This document shows positions 22,549 through 34,281 of a DNA stretch of 64,000 nucleotides, piece after piece. The stretch's first letter is position 1, and each line of letters opens with the position of its first letter. This DNA comes from Blepharisma stoltei. Lineage: Eukaryota > Ciliophora > Heterotrichea > Heterotrichida > Blepharismidae. Location: positions 561,501-625,500 of the forward strand of contig CAJZBQ010000023.1 in the NCBI GenBank assembly GCA_914767885.1, in the 5' to 3' direction. The notes beneath the pieces were generated by a model. It was not told the origin of the DNA. It ran no database searches and was given only the letters and a program-made list of their open reading frames with translations. A program made the position numbers and the translations under genes.

Positions 22549-25500
22549 TATCCTGCTCTATCAGCAGAAGGAAAATTAGCTATTTTAAAGGAGTTATTTC
22601 TTTAGAGATCATTACAGTATACCCCGAAGAAGCAGAGGAAAGCTGAAGCTCCAACTATAAACCTTTAAACATAAGCTTCTTACTTGAAAGTTTTCAAATT
22701 CTCGAGCCTTCAGCAGAAATTTATGAATGCAACATTTCAAATATTATCGATTGCATTTCAGCTCATAAAAATGCATTAATATTGCTTGATTTATCAAATG
22801 ATATTGCAATTCAGTTTTCTCTTTCTCAAGTCAGCAAAAACCATTTTTTAATTCACTTGGTCTACCAAAAAGAAATCAAATACCTTGAGAAGTGAAGTTA
22901 TTCAATTTCTTCATCCTACACAGATCAACTGAATGCATTCTTTTCAATGCTAAACTATTTTGGCTGGAAAGAAGGAGTTGTTTTTAGCAATAATATTCAA
23001 TCTCAGATGAAGGAGGAAATTTATCAGTATTCGCAAGCTTTAGAATATTTAACAATAGAATCTACCACAAATATTGATGAATTAGTAAATAAAATTGTTT
23101 ACCGACTCGGTGCCAATCTTTATTATATTCTTACTGACAATTTTGAATATACATTTAAAATGGTGGCTTGTGTCAACCTGCGCTCTTTGAACAACAGTTG
23201 GAACTTAAGGCTAAGGTGAACTGAAATGGACTCCAAACCAAAAAATAAGTTCAGCCTCTAAAATGCATACCCAGTAGGATTTAGTTGCTGCCCTATAGTT
23301 GGAAATGAAGGTGCTCATGGCCTTCAACCTTGGGCACCTCTACTGAGGGGTTTCGGCCCAGACCATAGTGAAACGGTTTCTTCCTGTAGCTGCCAAAGCA
23401 ACTCCCAAGAACTAATCCTGAAAATAAGAATCTCTGAATTGTCCGATGCAGGATTGCAGAAATCCATAATCATCCATTCAAGATTAAAACATGAAGACAA
23501 GGAGTACTGGCTACAGCTAGATCTACTGGCAGTCCATCGAAAAGTGAATGAACCTTCTGTAAAGAAGGTTTTAGTACTGCATCTGCAATACGACTAGTGC
23601 GTGTTTTAATAATCTAATATATGCTGAAAATTTTGAGTCAGCGGACTTGCAATTGTGTTTAAAAAATAAAGAGCTCTTGGTCACAGGAAATGGACTCATT
23701 TTAAGTCAGGAAAGTGGCTATGGAGCAATTATTGATGGAACTTTAATAATTACTGAAATAGGCCATGAGCTTGATAATTCATATGAAGATGTTTTGACGA
23801 AATCTGTTATAGAGATCATAACGTATATTACTAATAGAACTTCTTCTGAGAATTTTAATGAAATTTCATTATTACTAGATTCATATTTGCCCTATCATTA
23901 TAAGAAAAACGAATTTTCTATTGTAAATATCCAAAACGGTGAAAGGATAATTATAGGGTCTATTATAAATGGAAATGTTACAATCTCTAGAAAAGCAAAA
24001 TTTCCAGGCAAAACTGAAGCTATCCCAAAATCAATTAAAAAAATTTTGACGATAAGCATAAATGACGGAACAACAAATCCTGGAGCTTCTTCAACTCCCG
24101 TTCAGAAAACAGGGTCAATTGGAGCATATATAGCTAAAAATAAAATTAACGAAAGCAACGATGTTTTGGCGAATTTTCAAATAAGTCTTACAAGTTTTGA
24201 TTGTGGTGTGAGTATCTATAATGCTTCATTTGTAAAGTCTTGCATATCAAATGGCATTGATAGACTAGGTCTCAGCTTTCTCTCTCCTTTTGGATCGGCA
24301 GTAACTGTAGGAGTATTAAAAGCATTTGATCAACTAAAACTAAAGATGCCAACAATTGGGAGTGTAACTATGGATCCATCTTTGGCTTCTACAGACACTT
24401 ATCCAATGTTTGTAAGGCTTATTGATGGCGCTATATATAGCCAAGTAATTATTGTCCTAAAAGCATTAGGATGGACAAAAGGAGCCATTATGTATGAAAA
24501 TAATGGATGGGGTATACCAGCATATAAACTTGTTATAGAAAACGCAGAAAAATCAGGATTTGAATTTATTAACCCAGAAAGCTCACGAGCAATTCCACCG
24601 TCTTTAAATAGCACAGCGATGCAAGGCTTAAAAGAAAATTTCCAAGCAGTAATAGATTGCCAAGCAAGACTATTTCTAGTGATAGTTCAGTGTCCAGCAT
24701 GCAACTATGCAATAGAATTATTATATGATCTTGGGATAAGAAAAGGAGATATCATTGTTATGGCAGGAGCCCCAGAGCTTTTGAATTATTTTATACAAAA
24801 TGATACAAATCTATATAAAAGATCAGAAGTTGGATACGCAGCATTAACAATTGCAAACAAGATGTTCGTAGGAGATATAGGGGCAGATACTAAAAAAAGG
24901 ATTCTAGCGCAATATAATGTCCAGGGAACACCATCAATGTGCTGCTATTTTGATTCTCTTTATTTAGCTGCGAGTGCTTTGGATTATATGATTAATCGAG
25001 GACAAAATTACTCCGACTCTAGCAAAATGATAAAGGCTCTCAGAACAGTTGAAATTACAGGATGCTCAGGCAGAATAAGGATTGATAAAACCAGCAATGA
25101 CAGGATATTCTATATGCATTTAATGCAAGGAATAAAAACTGATGAAAACGGAAATCCAGCCATATATATCATAGGAGAATTAAGGCCATATAGCACAAAG
25201 ATATTAACAATTACAACTCCAATAGTCTACGCAGATGGGACAACAAACAAACCTTCTGACTTAAGAAATCAGAATGACAATTGTCCTTTTCCAACCAAAG
25301 ATATCAGAACATTTGATAAAGGAAGAGGAGTTCTTTTTGCAATTTGTTTTACTGTAGGCCTAGTTACAGCAATAACAACATTTATTATTTGAAAAAAGTG
25401 ATGGAATATTTCTGTTGAGGAGCTGAAAGAAAAAGAAGAAATTTCTTTTCAAGACTTTGTATTAGGCTTCTCGATAGCAATAGAATTTTTCCAATATACC

Positions 25501-26472
25501 TCTATGGGACCTGATTATTCATTTATGAGCTCATTTTTGTATGATATTAGTAATATTCTGTCATTGAGCTTAGGTAGCGTTTTAAAGCTGGAGAATGGAG
25601 TTTTTTGGATTGTTGTTGATGGAATTTATGCAGGAATCGCTGTTTGAATCTTTCTTTGTGCAGTGGTTTTATTAAGGCTTGATGAAAAATGGCAGCATAT
25701 TTGGATTTTCAGAATTTCTGGGACTGGAGCTGACTATTTGATGCCTATTTTGGGAAATCTTTGCTTTATTCCTTTTATTTCAATATGTCTTGACATCTTT
25801 GTCTGTGATCAGTCAATTGGAGACAACTTTACTGATAGCTTCTTAGCCAAAGACTGTTATTATTTTTGCTGAAAAGATGAGCACTTAGCTTATGCCATTT
25901 TAGCATTTATAGCTCTAATTGCCTACGAGCCTTTGGCTGTATTTTGCCGTCCTCTTTGGCAAGAACTACAACCAGCATTGCATGTAAAAGCTGTGCCTTT
26001 ATTTTTGATGGTAAAAACAGTGGTTCAAACGGCTCTAATTGTATTAAATAAAACAGTTAAAAGATCATCAGATGTAGGCCATGGAGTTGTCTTTATTTTT
26101 ATTATGATAATTTATGTTGCATTTATTTTTAGATTCAAACCTTACAACTATGCAAGATTTAGCTGATGGCAAGGATTAACTCTAGTGGGAGTTGTATGGC
26201 TTGCTATTTTATCAACAATTGAACTAGGAGTTCAAGATCACAATATTTCAACTGTACTGCTTATTATCTTGATATTTGGCTGGATTACAATAGCTTCTAT
26301 TGGATTGTACATACAACGCAAGAAATACCCAAGCTTGCTTTTCAAAAAGAAAGCAAGAGACACAAGCACATTGTTTAAATTCGCTTTTACATTTGGAAAA
26401 CAATCAAAGAAATCGCTAGAAACATTTAAATCAGGCTATAAAAGTACGAAAATAATCCCGGAAAAAAGCTAA
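22549..26472 (+). CDS. Receptor-like protein: ligand-binding ectodomain plus multi-TM domain (copy 1)
   Basis: Open from about 22549 with no in-frame ATG, so the 5' end is missing or lies beyond an unrecognised gap. The extracellular part resembles type-I periplasmic-binding/ANF-receptor domains (YIAKNKINESNDVL, SVTMDPSLASTDTYPMFVRL, YDLGIRKGDIIVM, GCSGRIRIDKTSNDR). From about 25290 a multi-span membrane region follows, with class-C-GPCR-like layout and a basic cytoplasmic tail. Several TGA codons fall where copy 2 has TGG, which supports UGA=Trp. A 490-bp direct-repeat-flanked block (23147-23636) interrupts the ectodomain; its removal restores the frame exactly. It may function as a chemoreceptor; ligand unknown. 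Without a start codon it could also be a pseudogene. Confidence 0.8.
23147..23636 (+). mobile_element. SINE-like insertion in receptor copy 1
   Basis: AATTTTGA lies at 23139-23146 and 23629-23636, within a longer 12-of-13 match. The block starts ATATACATTTAAAATGG and is GC-rich inside. Comparison with copy 2 shows it is absent there (TDPIESANLQ versus TDNFE/SADLQ). Clean deletion restores the frame, yet the junction repeat contains no TA. Confidence 0.85.
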
Positions 26473-26887
26473 ATATGATTGATAATATTTATTAAGCTTC
26501 TCATCTCACAAAATGAAATATAATTAATTTTTTATTTAATAAATACTCCATTTATTAGAGACATTAATTATGGAAATTCAATAATTTTTAAAAAATATAT
26601 GCAACTTTAATATAGCCCTGGGCTATAAACCTCAACTCCTTGTTTAAATGCAACTTGTTTTGGTGATTTATAATAAAGCGCGATTCTGAAAATATAATTA
26701 TGAAAATTTTTGAAATTCTTATTTCATTTTCTTTATCTTATTCTATCACCTTTTATTTTTATGCATTTTCTATATTAAAATTATTCATATTATAATTATT
26801 TATATGAGTTTTTGATAGTAATGTGTGGAGGAGGAAAAATTTTTATATTTGTTATTATTTTAGATTTTTAGGTTTTAATAAAATAAT
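26473..26887. other. Intergenic region between tandem receptors
   Basis: AT-rich, no ORF; presumably holds the 3' end of copy 1 and the promoter of copy 2. Confidence 0.45.
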
Positions 26888-29800
26888 ATGCCTTGCGTTA
26901 GGTTTACCTCAATGATGGTCTTATTTGCTTCTATAAGCAGAATTTTTACTTTAGAAATTATAATAACGTGTCCAGATCTCGAGGAAACAAATTCGGTTTC
27001 TAAGACTAAGTTTTTTGATAGAAAATCATTATTTGAAGCAATAAGAATTATTGACCCTCCAATTGAATTTCATGAATGTAAACCATCTAGAATAGTTGAA
27101 TGCATTACATCTCATCAAAATTCTTCGATTTTGCTCGATTTATCTTTTGATTTAAATACTCAGCTTGCCCTTTCTCAATTTAGCCAAGAAAATAGCTTGG
27201 TGCATTTAATCTACCATAAACATATAAAATACTCAGACAAATGAACTTTTTCGATTACAACATCCATGAACGATCAAATGAAAGCATTTTTTAAATTGTT
27301 AAGCTATTTTAACTGAACAGAAGGTATTGTTTTTGGTAATACTGCCAACTATGCTATAAAAGATGAAATTTTGAGGTTTTCAAATGAACTGAAGTTTATA
27401 TATATTGAATCTGGGACAAATATTGACGAACTCGTCAATAAAGTTGTTTTTAATTTAGGATCCACCCTTTATTACATTTTTACTGATCCAATCGAATCAG
27501 CAAATTTACAAAATTCTTTGAGAAATTCTCGGTTACTAGACTCCGGGAACGGAATTTTACTAACTCAAGATAGCGGGTATGGCTCTAATTTATTAGGAGC
27601 TTTAATCATAACTGATTTCGGTCATGAATTCGACAAAAATCCAAATGAGCATTTTATTAAATGTGTAACTCATACCCTAACGTATATATCAAATAACATT
27701 TCGAGTGAAAACCCAGAAGAAATTGTACAATTAATTGAACTTTATCTACCGAATCATTATAGCAAAAATGAATTTTCTATAGTGAACATTCAAAATGGAA
27801 ACAGAATAATTGTAGGCTCTATTGTTAATGAAGTCGTTACAATTTTCAGTAATATTTCATTCCCAGGTCTGACATATTCAGTTCCTAAATCAACTAAAAA
27901 AATTTTACCCTTAAGTATAAATGGTGGAACAACTAACCCTGGAGGACCATCTGTTCCAAACCAAAAGCTAGGTGCAATTGGCTCGTATGTGGCTATGGAT
28001 AAAATAAATGAAGGCAGCGATATCCTCTCAAATTTCCAACTGAGTCTACATGATTATGATTGTGGAGTAAGCATTTTTAATGAAGCATTTGCAAGAGCCT
28101 GCTACACAAAAGATATAGAAAATTTAGGTCTTGCTCATTTTACAGCATATGGATCAGCAGTTGCTCTTGGGGCTTTGCAAATATTTAGTCAGCTAAATAT
28201 AACGATACCCAATATCGGAAGCGTCAATTCAAATCCGACTTTAAGCTCTTCTACAGAGTATCCAGCTTATGTAAGGTTGCTATCATCTGCAATATACAGC
28301 CAGTCTCTAATATTATTAAAAGCAATGGGATGAACAAAAGCTGCAATATTATATGAAAATAATGGATGAGGTTTTCCAGTATATACCCAGATGCTGGCAA
28401 CGGCAAAGACATTAGGTATTGAATTTGTGAATCCGGAGGATTTACGTCCTCTTGCTACAGGTTTAAACAGCACCACAATTAGTTCATATAAAGCTTCGTT
28501 TCAAGCAGTTGTAGATTCTCAAGTAAGACTGTTTATTATACTGATTCAGCCCCCATCATGCAATTCTGCCGCAGAATACCTCTATGACTTAGGCATAAGA
28601 AAAGGAGATCTTGTAATAATGGCAGCTGTCCCAGATACCCTTAGCTATTTTTTAATGAATGACACAAATTTATACAAAAGACTGGAAGCTGGATACACTA
28701 CTTTAACAGTTTCTAATTTGATGTTTGTTGGGGATATTGGACAAGATGCTATAAAAAGGATAGCCTCATCATATCATATGGCTGCGACTACATTTAATTG
28801 TTATTATTTCGATGCACTTTTATTAACAGCTTATGGCTTAGATTATATGATTAATAGAGGACAAGACTATTCAAACTCGACTAAATTGATGACAGTTATT
28901 AGAGGTGTCCAGTTTAATGGCTGCACAGGAAGAGTGATTATAGATAACGGAAGCAATGATAGAGTATTTGATGCGTACTTAGTACAAGCTATTGACGTTA
29001 ATGAAAATGGAATATCAAGTATATATGATATAGGAGAGCTAAAACCATTTAGCACAACCTTGCTGTCAATCCAATCTCCTTTGGTTTACGCTGATGGGAC
29101 AACAGTAAAGCCTGCAGATTATAGAAATGAGAATGACAAATGCCCTTTTCCTAACAAAGAAGTAAGAACATTCGATAAAGGGAGAGCTGTCCTTTTCGCC
29201 ATATGCTTTACAGTTGGATTAGTGACTGCAATAATAACTTTTATAATTTGGAAAAAATGGTGGAATATTTCTATTGAAGAATTGAAAGAAAAAAAGGAAA
29301 TTTCTCTTCAAGATATTATTGTAGGTGCAACAATCGCGATAGAATTCTTCCAGTTCTCATCTATGGGGCCTGATTACTCATTTATGAGCTCATTTTTATA
29401 TGATCTAAGCAATGCGATGTCTTTGAGCTTAGGGAGCATTTTAAAACTGGAAAACGGTGTCTTTTGGATTGTAGTTGATGGAGTGTATGCTGGAATTGTC
29501 TCATGAATTATACTTTGTGCAGTTGTTTTATTTAGACTTGATGAAAAGTGGCAAAATATATGAATTTTTAGACTTCTAGGAACTGCAGCTGACTATTTGA
29601 TGCCTATACTAGGGAATCTTTGCTTTATTCCTTTTATATCAATATGCCTTGATATCTTTGTATGTGACCAGTCTATTGGAAACAATTTTACTGACAGCTT
29701 TTTAGCAAAAGATTGCTATTATTACTGTTGGAAAGGTGAGCACTTAGTCTATGCTATTTTAGCCTTTATTGCATTAGTTGCATATGAACCTTTAGCGGTC

Positions 29801-30334
29801 TTTTGTCGTCCGCTTTGACAAGAACTGCAATCTGCATTACATGTGAAAGCTGTACCTCTATTTTTGATGGTTAAAACGGTGGTTCAAACTACTTTAATTG
29901 TTTTAAATAAAACAGTCAAACGATCTACAGATATCGGCCATGGAATTGTTTTTATCATTATTATGACCATTTATGTTATATTTATTTTTAGATTCAAGCC
30001 TTATAATTACGCTAGATATAGTTGATGGCAAGGCTTAACTCTAATAGGAGTTATATGGCTTGCATTATTATCAACAATTGAGCTAGGTCTTCGAGATCAT
30101 ACTATAGCAACTCCTTTACTTACTGTCTTGATATTTGGATGAGCCATAATAGTTTTAGTTGGAATTTATGTCCAACGTAAAAGATATCCAAGTTTACTTT
30201 TTAAGGAGAAAGCTCGTGACACAAGTCAGCTTTTTAAATTTGCTTTTACTTTTGGGAAGCAATCACAATCGACTTTAAGCCACTTAAAATTAGCCCAAAA
30301 ATCATCAAAAACCTTGCCATTTGAGAAACAATAG
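26888..30334 (+). CDS. Receptor-like protein: ligand-binding ectodomain plus multi-TM domain (copy 2, intact)
   Basis: 1,148 aa, uninterrupted when TGA is Trp. A hydrophobic signal region (MMVLFASISRIFTLE) precedes a type-I periplasmic-binding-like ectodomain with several NxS/T sites (about residues 30-740). The membrane part starts at AVLFAICFTVGLVTAIITFIIW and contains about seven hydrophobic spans, with paired Cys in ICLDIFVCDQSIG. The tail is Lys-rich. It is closely similar to copy 1 along its whole length, so the pair arose by tandem duplication. Class C GPCR-like architecture suggests sensing of an extracellular small molecule; this is inference. Confidence 0.87.
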
Positions 30335-30488
30335 TCATTTTAATTATTTCCGCTATAAATAGATTAGCAAAACATATTTTAAGATTAATTTTTGTAAAAA
30401 TATTCCTTCAAGGAAAACCACTATATTATTTAATTTTATTAAAATTTTTGATTTATCGTTTTCCGAAGTTAAAAATGTTCAAGCTTAT

Positions 30489-31388
30489 TTAATCAGAGCA
30501 TTTACCTATAACATCTTGAATCCTTTTTGATATATAATCCAGCTGCCCTGTCAATTTATTGTATCTTTGTTCTAAATCTTTCGAAGAGAAAGGACTTTCA
30601 ATTTCATTTTCCGTATTAGATGAAAAGGCATGCTTTACTTCTATAGTCAAGTTTTCTTGACCTTTTGTTCTCCTTTTTTGAGAATATCCAAGTCCTCTTA
30701 CTCCATTTGTTATGTTTAGCTTCGTACTGACTCCAAGCACTGTTGTGTTTAGAGCATTTTCTTTCATTTGTTGCTGCCTTGCATATATTTCTGTGTATTT
30801 CATTTCTTTGCTATTAGAACAAGCAATCTTATAAGTCGAGCTTTCTTTTTCAAATAACTTCTTACTTGCATTAAGAGGTTTATCATCTCCCTCTTTCGGT
30901 CTCCTATGACTTTCAACGCTAATTTCTCTATCATTTTTCAGTTTTACAACTTGTGCAAGCGCTTTTCTCTCCATAGTTCTCTTTAGCAAATCTTCTTGGA
31001 ATTTTATAGGCAAATTTACTTCACATGAGGAAACCTTAGACATAGGAATTAAGCATCGTTTTGGGGATAAAGAGCAGTTTTCAGCAGAAATATTTGATTT
31101 ACTTATTGTACTTAATGATGGCTTTCTCCACAAACTTGTTGAAGGGGTTGAAGGGTTCGTTGAGGATCCTCTACCTCTTAACTGAATTGAGTTTGCTTTA
31201 AATAAACTTGGTATCGCTAGCTGTATATACTTAGGCTGATTTCTCATATATGAGTTGTTTTCAGAACGATAAGAAATATTCAATTCTGAATCTGTGTTTA
31301 TGCTATTCGTTATATCTAAACTTCTCTTTTTTTGGTGATTTGGCAGATTTATCGCTGATTCCAAATTTCAACAATTAAATTCCTCCAT
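30489..31388 (-). CDS. Unknown Ser/Lys-rich protein
   Basis: 299 aa. The start is the ATG at 31388 (MEEFNCWNLESAIN), which requires a TGA read as Trp; the downstream TTG is not needed. The product is low-complexity with a C-terminal helix (FSSKDLEQRYNKLTGQLDYI). No domain was recognised. It is followed upstream on the same strand by the cold-shock-domain gene. Confidence 0.75.
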
Positions 31389-31477
31389 TTTAAATGTTAA
31401 AACTTAGCTTTTTTTAAACTTATTAAGCTAGACTCTCATAATAAGACTAATTTAAGATGTGCCTTACCTCACTCATT

Positions 31478-32338
31478 TTATTCAGGAATTTTATTTTCAG
31501 TCATAGATATTTCAACCGCTTTTCTTTTGGGTTTACCTTTGTCTTCGTATTCTTTTATCAAAAAACTAAGCTGAATTGGTATTTTATTGTATACGTCCTG
31601 CTTGAACTTTTTAAGGTTAACTCCTGATAGGACCAGATCATCTTCACATATAAACACATCAGTTGACCCATCGTCCATAGCAATAAATCCAAATCTGTTT
31701 TTCAGCTTATAAAACTTAAGGATACCTGTATATCTGTTCTGAATAATGGTTTCATCTTGAAATTCGCCTCTTTTCTTCCGTTTCAAAACTGCTGGCTTAA
31801 GAGGAGGTGCCTGCAAGATAACTGGCTCTTGTTTTATTTCTATATGGTTTGCCTTTTCTTTTGGCTTGATCTCATTGACTGGGGTAGGTGTGAAATCTGA
31901 GTCATAGGAGACCTCAGCTCATACAAACTTTTTTTTAATTTCACTAACTTTATGGGAGACTTGTAGAGGTGAAGCTTTTTCAAGTGGCTGTTTTTCCTCA
32001 ATTTTTTTGATTATTAAAGAGTCTACTGGGCTTATGGAGGAATTTTTGCTTTTGAGATTGTCGATTCGAATTTTATTCTGCTCCCAGCTTATGACGTTTT
32101 CAGGGCTATCATCCGCTTCTTCATCAATTATATCAATGTCTCCCATCACTTTCAGCTGAGAAATAGAGATGGACGCATTAAAAAATATGTTGTGCGGTTT
32201 CTTTGGTCCTTGTCTAAATGGAGAAGATCCAAGAGTTGAAGGTGAGACCTTTGGTTGTATTAGGTTGTCGGATTGCTCAGCTGGATGCTTGTTTTCATGA
32301 GAGTGAAGAGTCTTGCTGGGTGGTAATTTATGACTCAT
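31478..32338 (-). CDS. Cold-shock-domain-like protein
   Basis: 286 aa from an ATG at 32338, reading a TGA near 31920 as Trp. The N-terminal 190 residues are disordered. The C-terminal part carries a beta-barrel-like stretch, YTGILKFYKLKNRFGFIAMD, followed by VFICEDDLV and VQLSF-type strands, resembling cold-shock/OB single-stranded nucleic-acid-binding domains. A role in mRNA binding is plausible but inferred. Confidence 0.7.
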
Positions 32339-32425
32339 GCTTTATTATGAATAATACTTATATAACCTCTTCTTACTAGATGGCATAAATGGTACTATTC
32401 CTGACTGATATAGCTTAAGCCCTTA

Positions 32426-32553
32426 CCCTTCTCTTTAAATTGAAAAACTCTAATTTTTTTTCAAAAAAAAAATTAATAAAATATTTTTATAGAAATTTTC
32501 AATTTAAAAAGGAAATTTTACAGAAATCTGTTCGAATTTAAGGGGGGGAGTTA
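32426..32553. mobile_element. Short intergenic IES (CTTTAAATTG-type ends)
   Basis: The left end CCCTTCTCTTTAAATTGAAA and the right end TTCGAATTTAAGGGGGGGAG are complementary with mismatches, between TA 32424-32425 and TA 32552-32553. The ends resemble those of the 444-1124 element. The interior is almost pure A/T. Confidence 0.65.
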
Positions 32554-32804
32554 ATATAAATCCAAATTATGAATTTACTGAGCATTGCTGCTTAAGAATG
32601 ATCATAAATCAATAAATTTTTATTTAAAATTTTATTATTTAAATAACCCAGATATTTTATTATATTTTTAATTAATTGAAACTTCTCTAATTATAGCATT
32701 TTTTTCATTCCTTATGTCCACAAAATCTTTATACCTTTACGATTTTCTCTATTTATAAAGAGTTTCGATACTTTAAATTATAAAATTACTATTAAAACTT
32801 CAAT

Positions 32805-34247
32805 ATGAGTGAACGAATTTTTTGTCCATATGAAGACTGCGGAAGGGGATTTTTCAATAAAGAAGATTTAAGAAAGCATTTAACTCGTCGTCATCTCGAA
32901 AGAGATTTCCAAGAAGCAGAGCCACCTACAGAAATTATTTCTGAAGCCAAAGAGGAAAATGATATACAAGAAGCAGATGACACTATTAATGAAATAGAAA
33001 AAATGAAAGAAAAGCTCTTCAATACTCAGCCTCAAACAAAAAACGATATAAAAACACCAGACTATATTAAAGAAGAAATTACCGCTGAAATTGGGCTAAG
33101 AGATGGAAAACTTGAAAAAAATGAATTTTTGACTGTTGACTATTTATTAGAAACCACAGGACAAGATACCATTGATGATATAACAGAGCTGATTCTGAGA
33201 GATAAAAACCTGCAAAGTTTTGAAAGTAGCGAGTTTTTAGATCTAAGCGAGATGATCAGCCTAGAATATTTATGTCTATCACACAACAAACTTAAATCAA
33301 TTGTAGGAGTATCAGAACTATTAGGACTTCAAGAGATCAATGTTAACAACAACATGATTACTGATCTTAGCCCTCTTGAGTCTCTTTCCCAACTTCGAAA
33401 GCTCTTTTGCTCAAATAACCAAATAAAAGTGATATTACCTTTGAAAGGGTTGAAACAACTGAGCACTTTGAGCATTTATAATAATAAGCTATTTGACTTA
33501 GATTCTTCCTTGAAAATACTTCAAGAACTGCCCAAACTTAAAGAGCTAGATATAGATAGAAATCCTTGTATTCTGCAAACACAGAATAGCAGATATAGAG
33601 TAATCATAAAACTAAAGCTAGAACTTTTAGATGGTGAAGCAATTACAGACGTTGACATTCAAATTGCTCATGATTTATATGGTGAATTAGAAACTTTTAT
33701 TCCTAAGAATTTTGTTGGAAGACTAAGAACGAGTGCAAAAGTACAAGAAGCGAATGAAATGCAGCTGCTTTATGCTGAAGTTGAAGAGCTTCGAAACGAA
33801 CTAGAAGAAGTCAAAGAAGAGCGCGATAAATTGCTTCAAGAAAAAGTAGAGCTAAAAAAGGAAGACCCTGAGTTCCTAAAAGAAGAAAATGAAAGATTAA
33901 GGAGAGAGGTAGCTTCAATGTATGTCTTGCTGGATGAGGTAAATGACTTGCGATATAAGCTAAAAGAAGGAATGGGAGCAGTCGCAAGACAGGTCTTTGA
34001 AGAAAATGTAAGACTTAGGGCTAGAGTTGTGGAGCTTGAAAATAAAAAAAAGAAAAATAATAATGAAATGAGAAGGCCATATACTGCTGCAACATCAAGA
34101 CCTATGACTAGTGCTGGAATAATGAGCAGAAATGAAGCAATAAGCGACGAAGTTTTAGAAGCAATGGTAGAAAGGAATGCCAAAATGCTGAAAGATTTAG
34201 AAGTCAAGGTTAACACTTTCAAAACTGACTTATCAAAAAAGAAATAA
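32805..34247 (+). CDS. C2H2 finger + leucine-rich-repeat + coiled-coil protein
   Basis: 480 aa. It opens with one C2H2 finger (CPYEDCGRGFFNKEDLRKHLTRRH, residues 7-30). Residues ~115-300 are SDS22-type leucine-rich repeats (LEYLCLSHNKLKSI, LQEINVNNNMITDL, LRKLFCSNNQIKVI, LSTLSIYNNKLFDL) with an LRR cap (LKELDIDRNPC). A coiled coil follows to about 430 (ELRNELEEVKEERDKLLQEK). LRR-coil proteins of this kind often belong to cilia; the added finger is unusual. No frame breaks. Confidence 0.85.
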   Translation: MSERIFCPYEDCGRGFFNKEDLRKHLTRRHLERDFQEAEPPTEIISEAKEENDIQEADDTINEIEKMKEKLFNTQPQTKNDIKTPDYIKEEITAEIGLRDGKLEKNEFLTVDYLLETTGQDTIDDITELILRDKNLQSFESSEFLDLSEMISLEYLCLSHNKLKSIVGVSELLGLQEINVNNNMITDLSPLESLSQLRKLFCSNNQIKVILPLKGLKQLSTLSIYNNKLFDLDSSLKILQELPKLKELDIDRNPCILQTQNSRYRVIIKLKLELLDGEAITDVDIQIAHDLYGELETFIPKNFVGRLRTSAKVQEANEMQLLYAEVEELRNELEEVKEERDKLLQEKVELKKEDPEFLKEENERLRREVASMYVLLDEVNDLRYKLKEGMGAVARQVFEENVRLRARVVELENKKKKNNNEMRRPYTAATSRPMTSAGIMSRNEAISDEVLEAMVERNAKMLKDLEVKVNTFKTDLSKKK

Positions 34248-34281
34248 TACAAAATTAATAAATCCTTTTATTTATTCCTTC

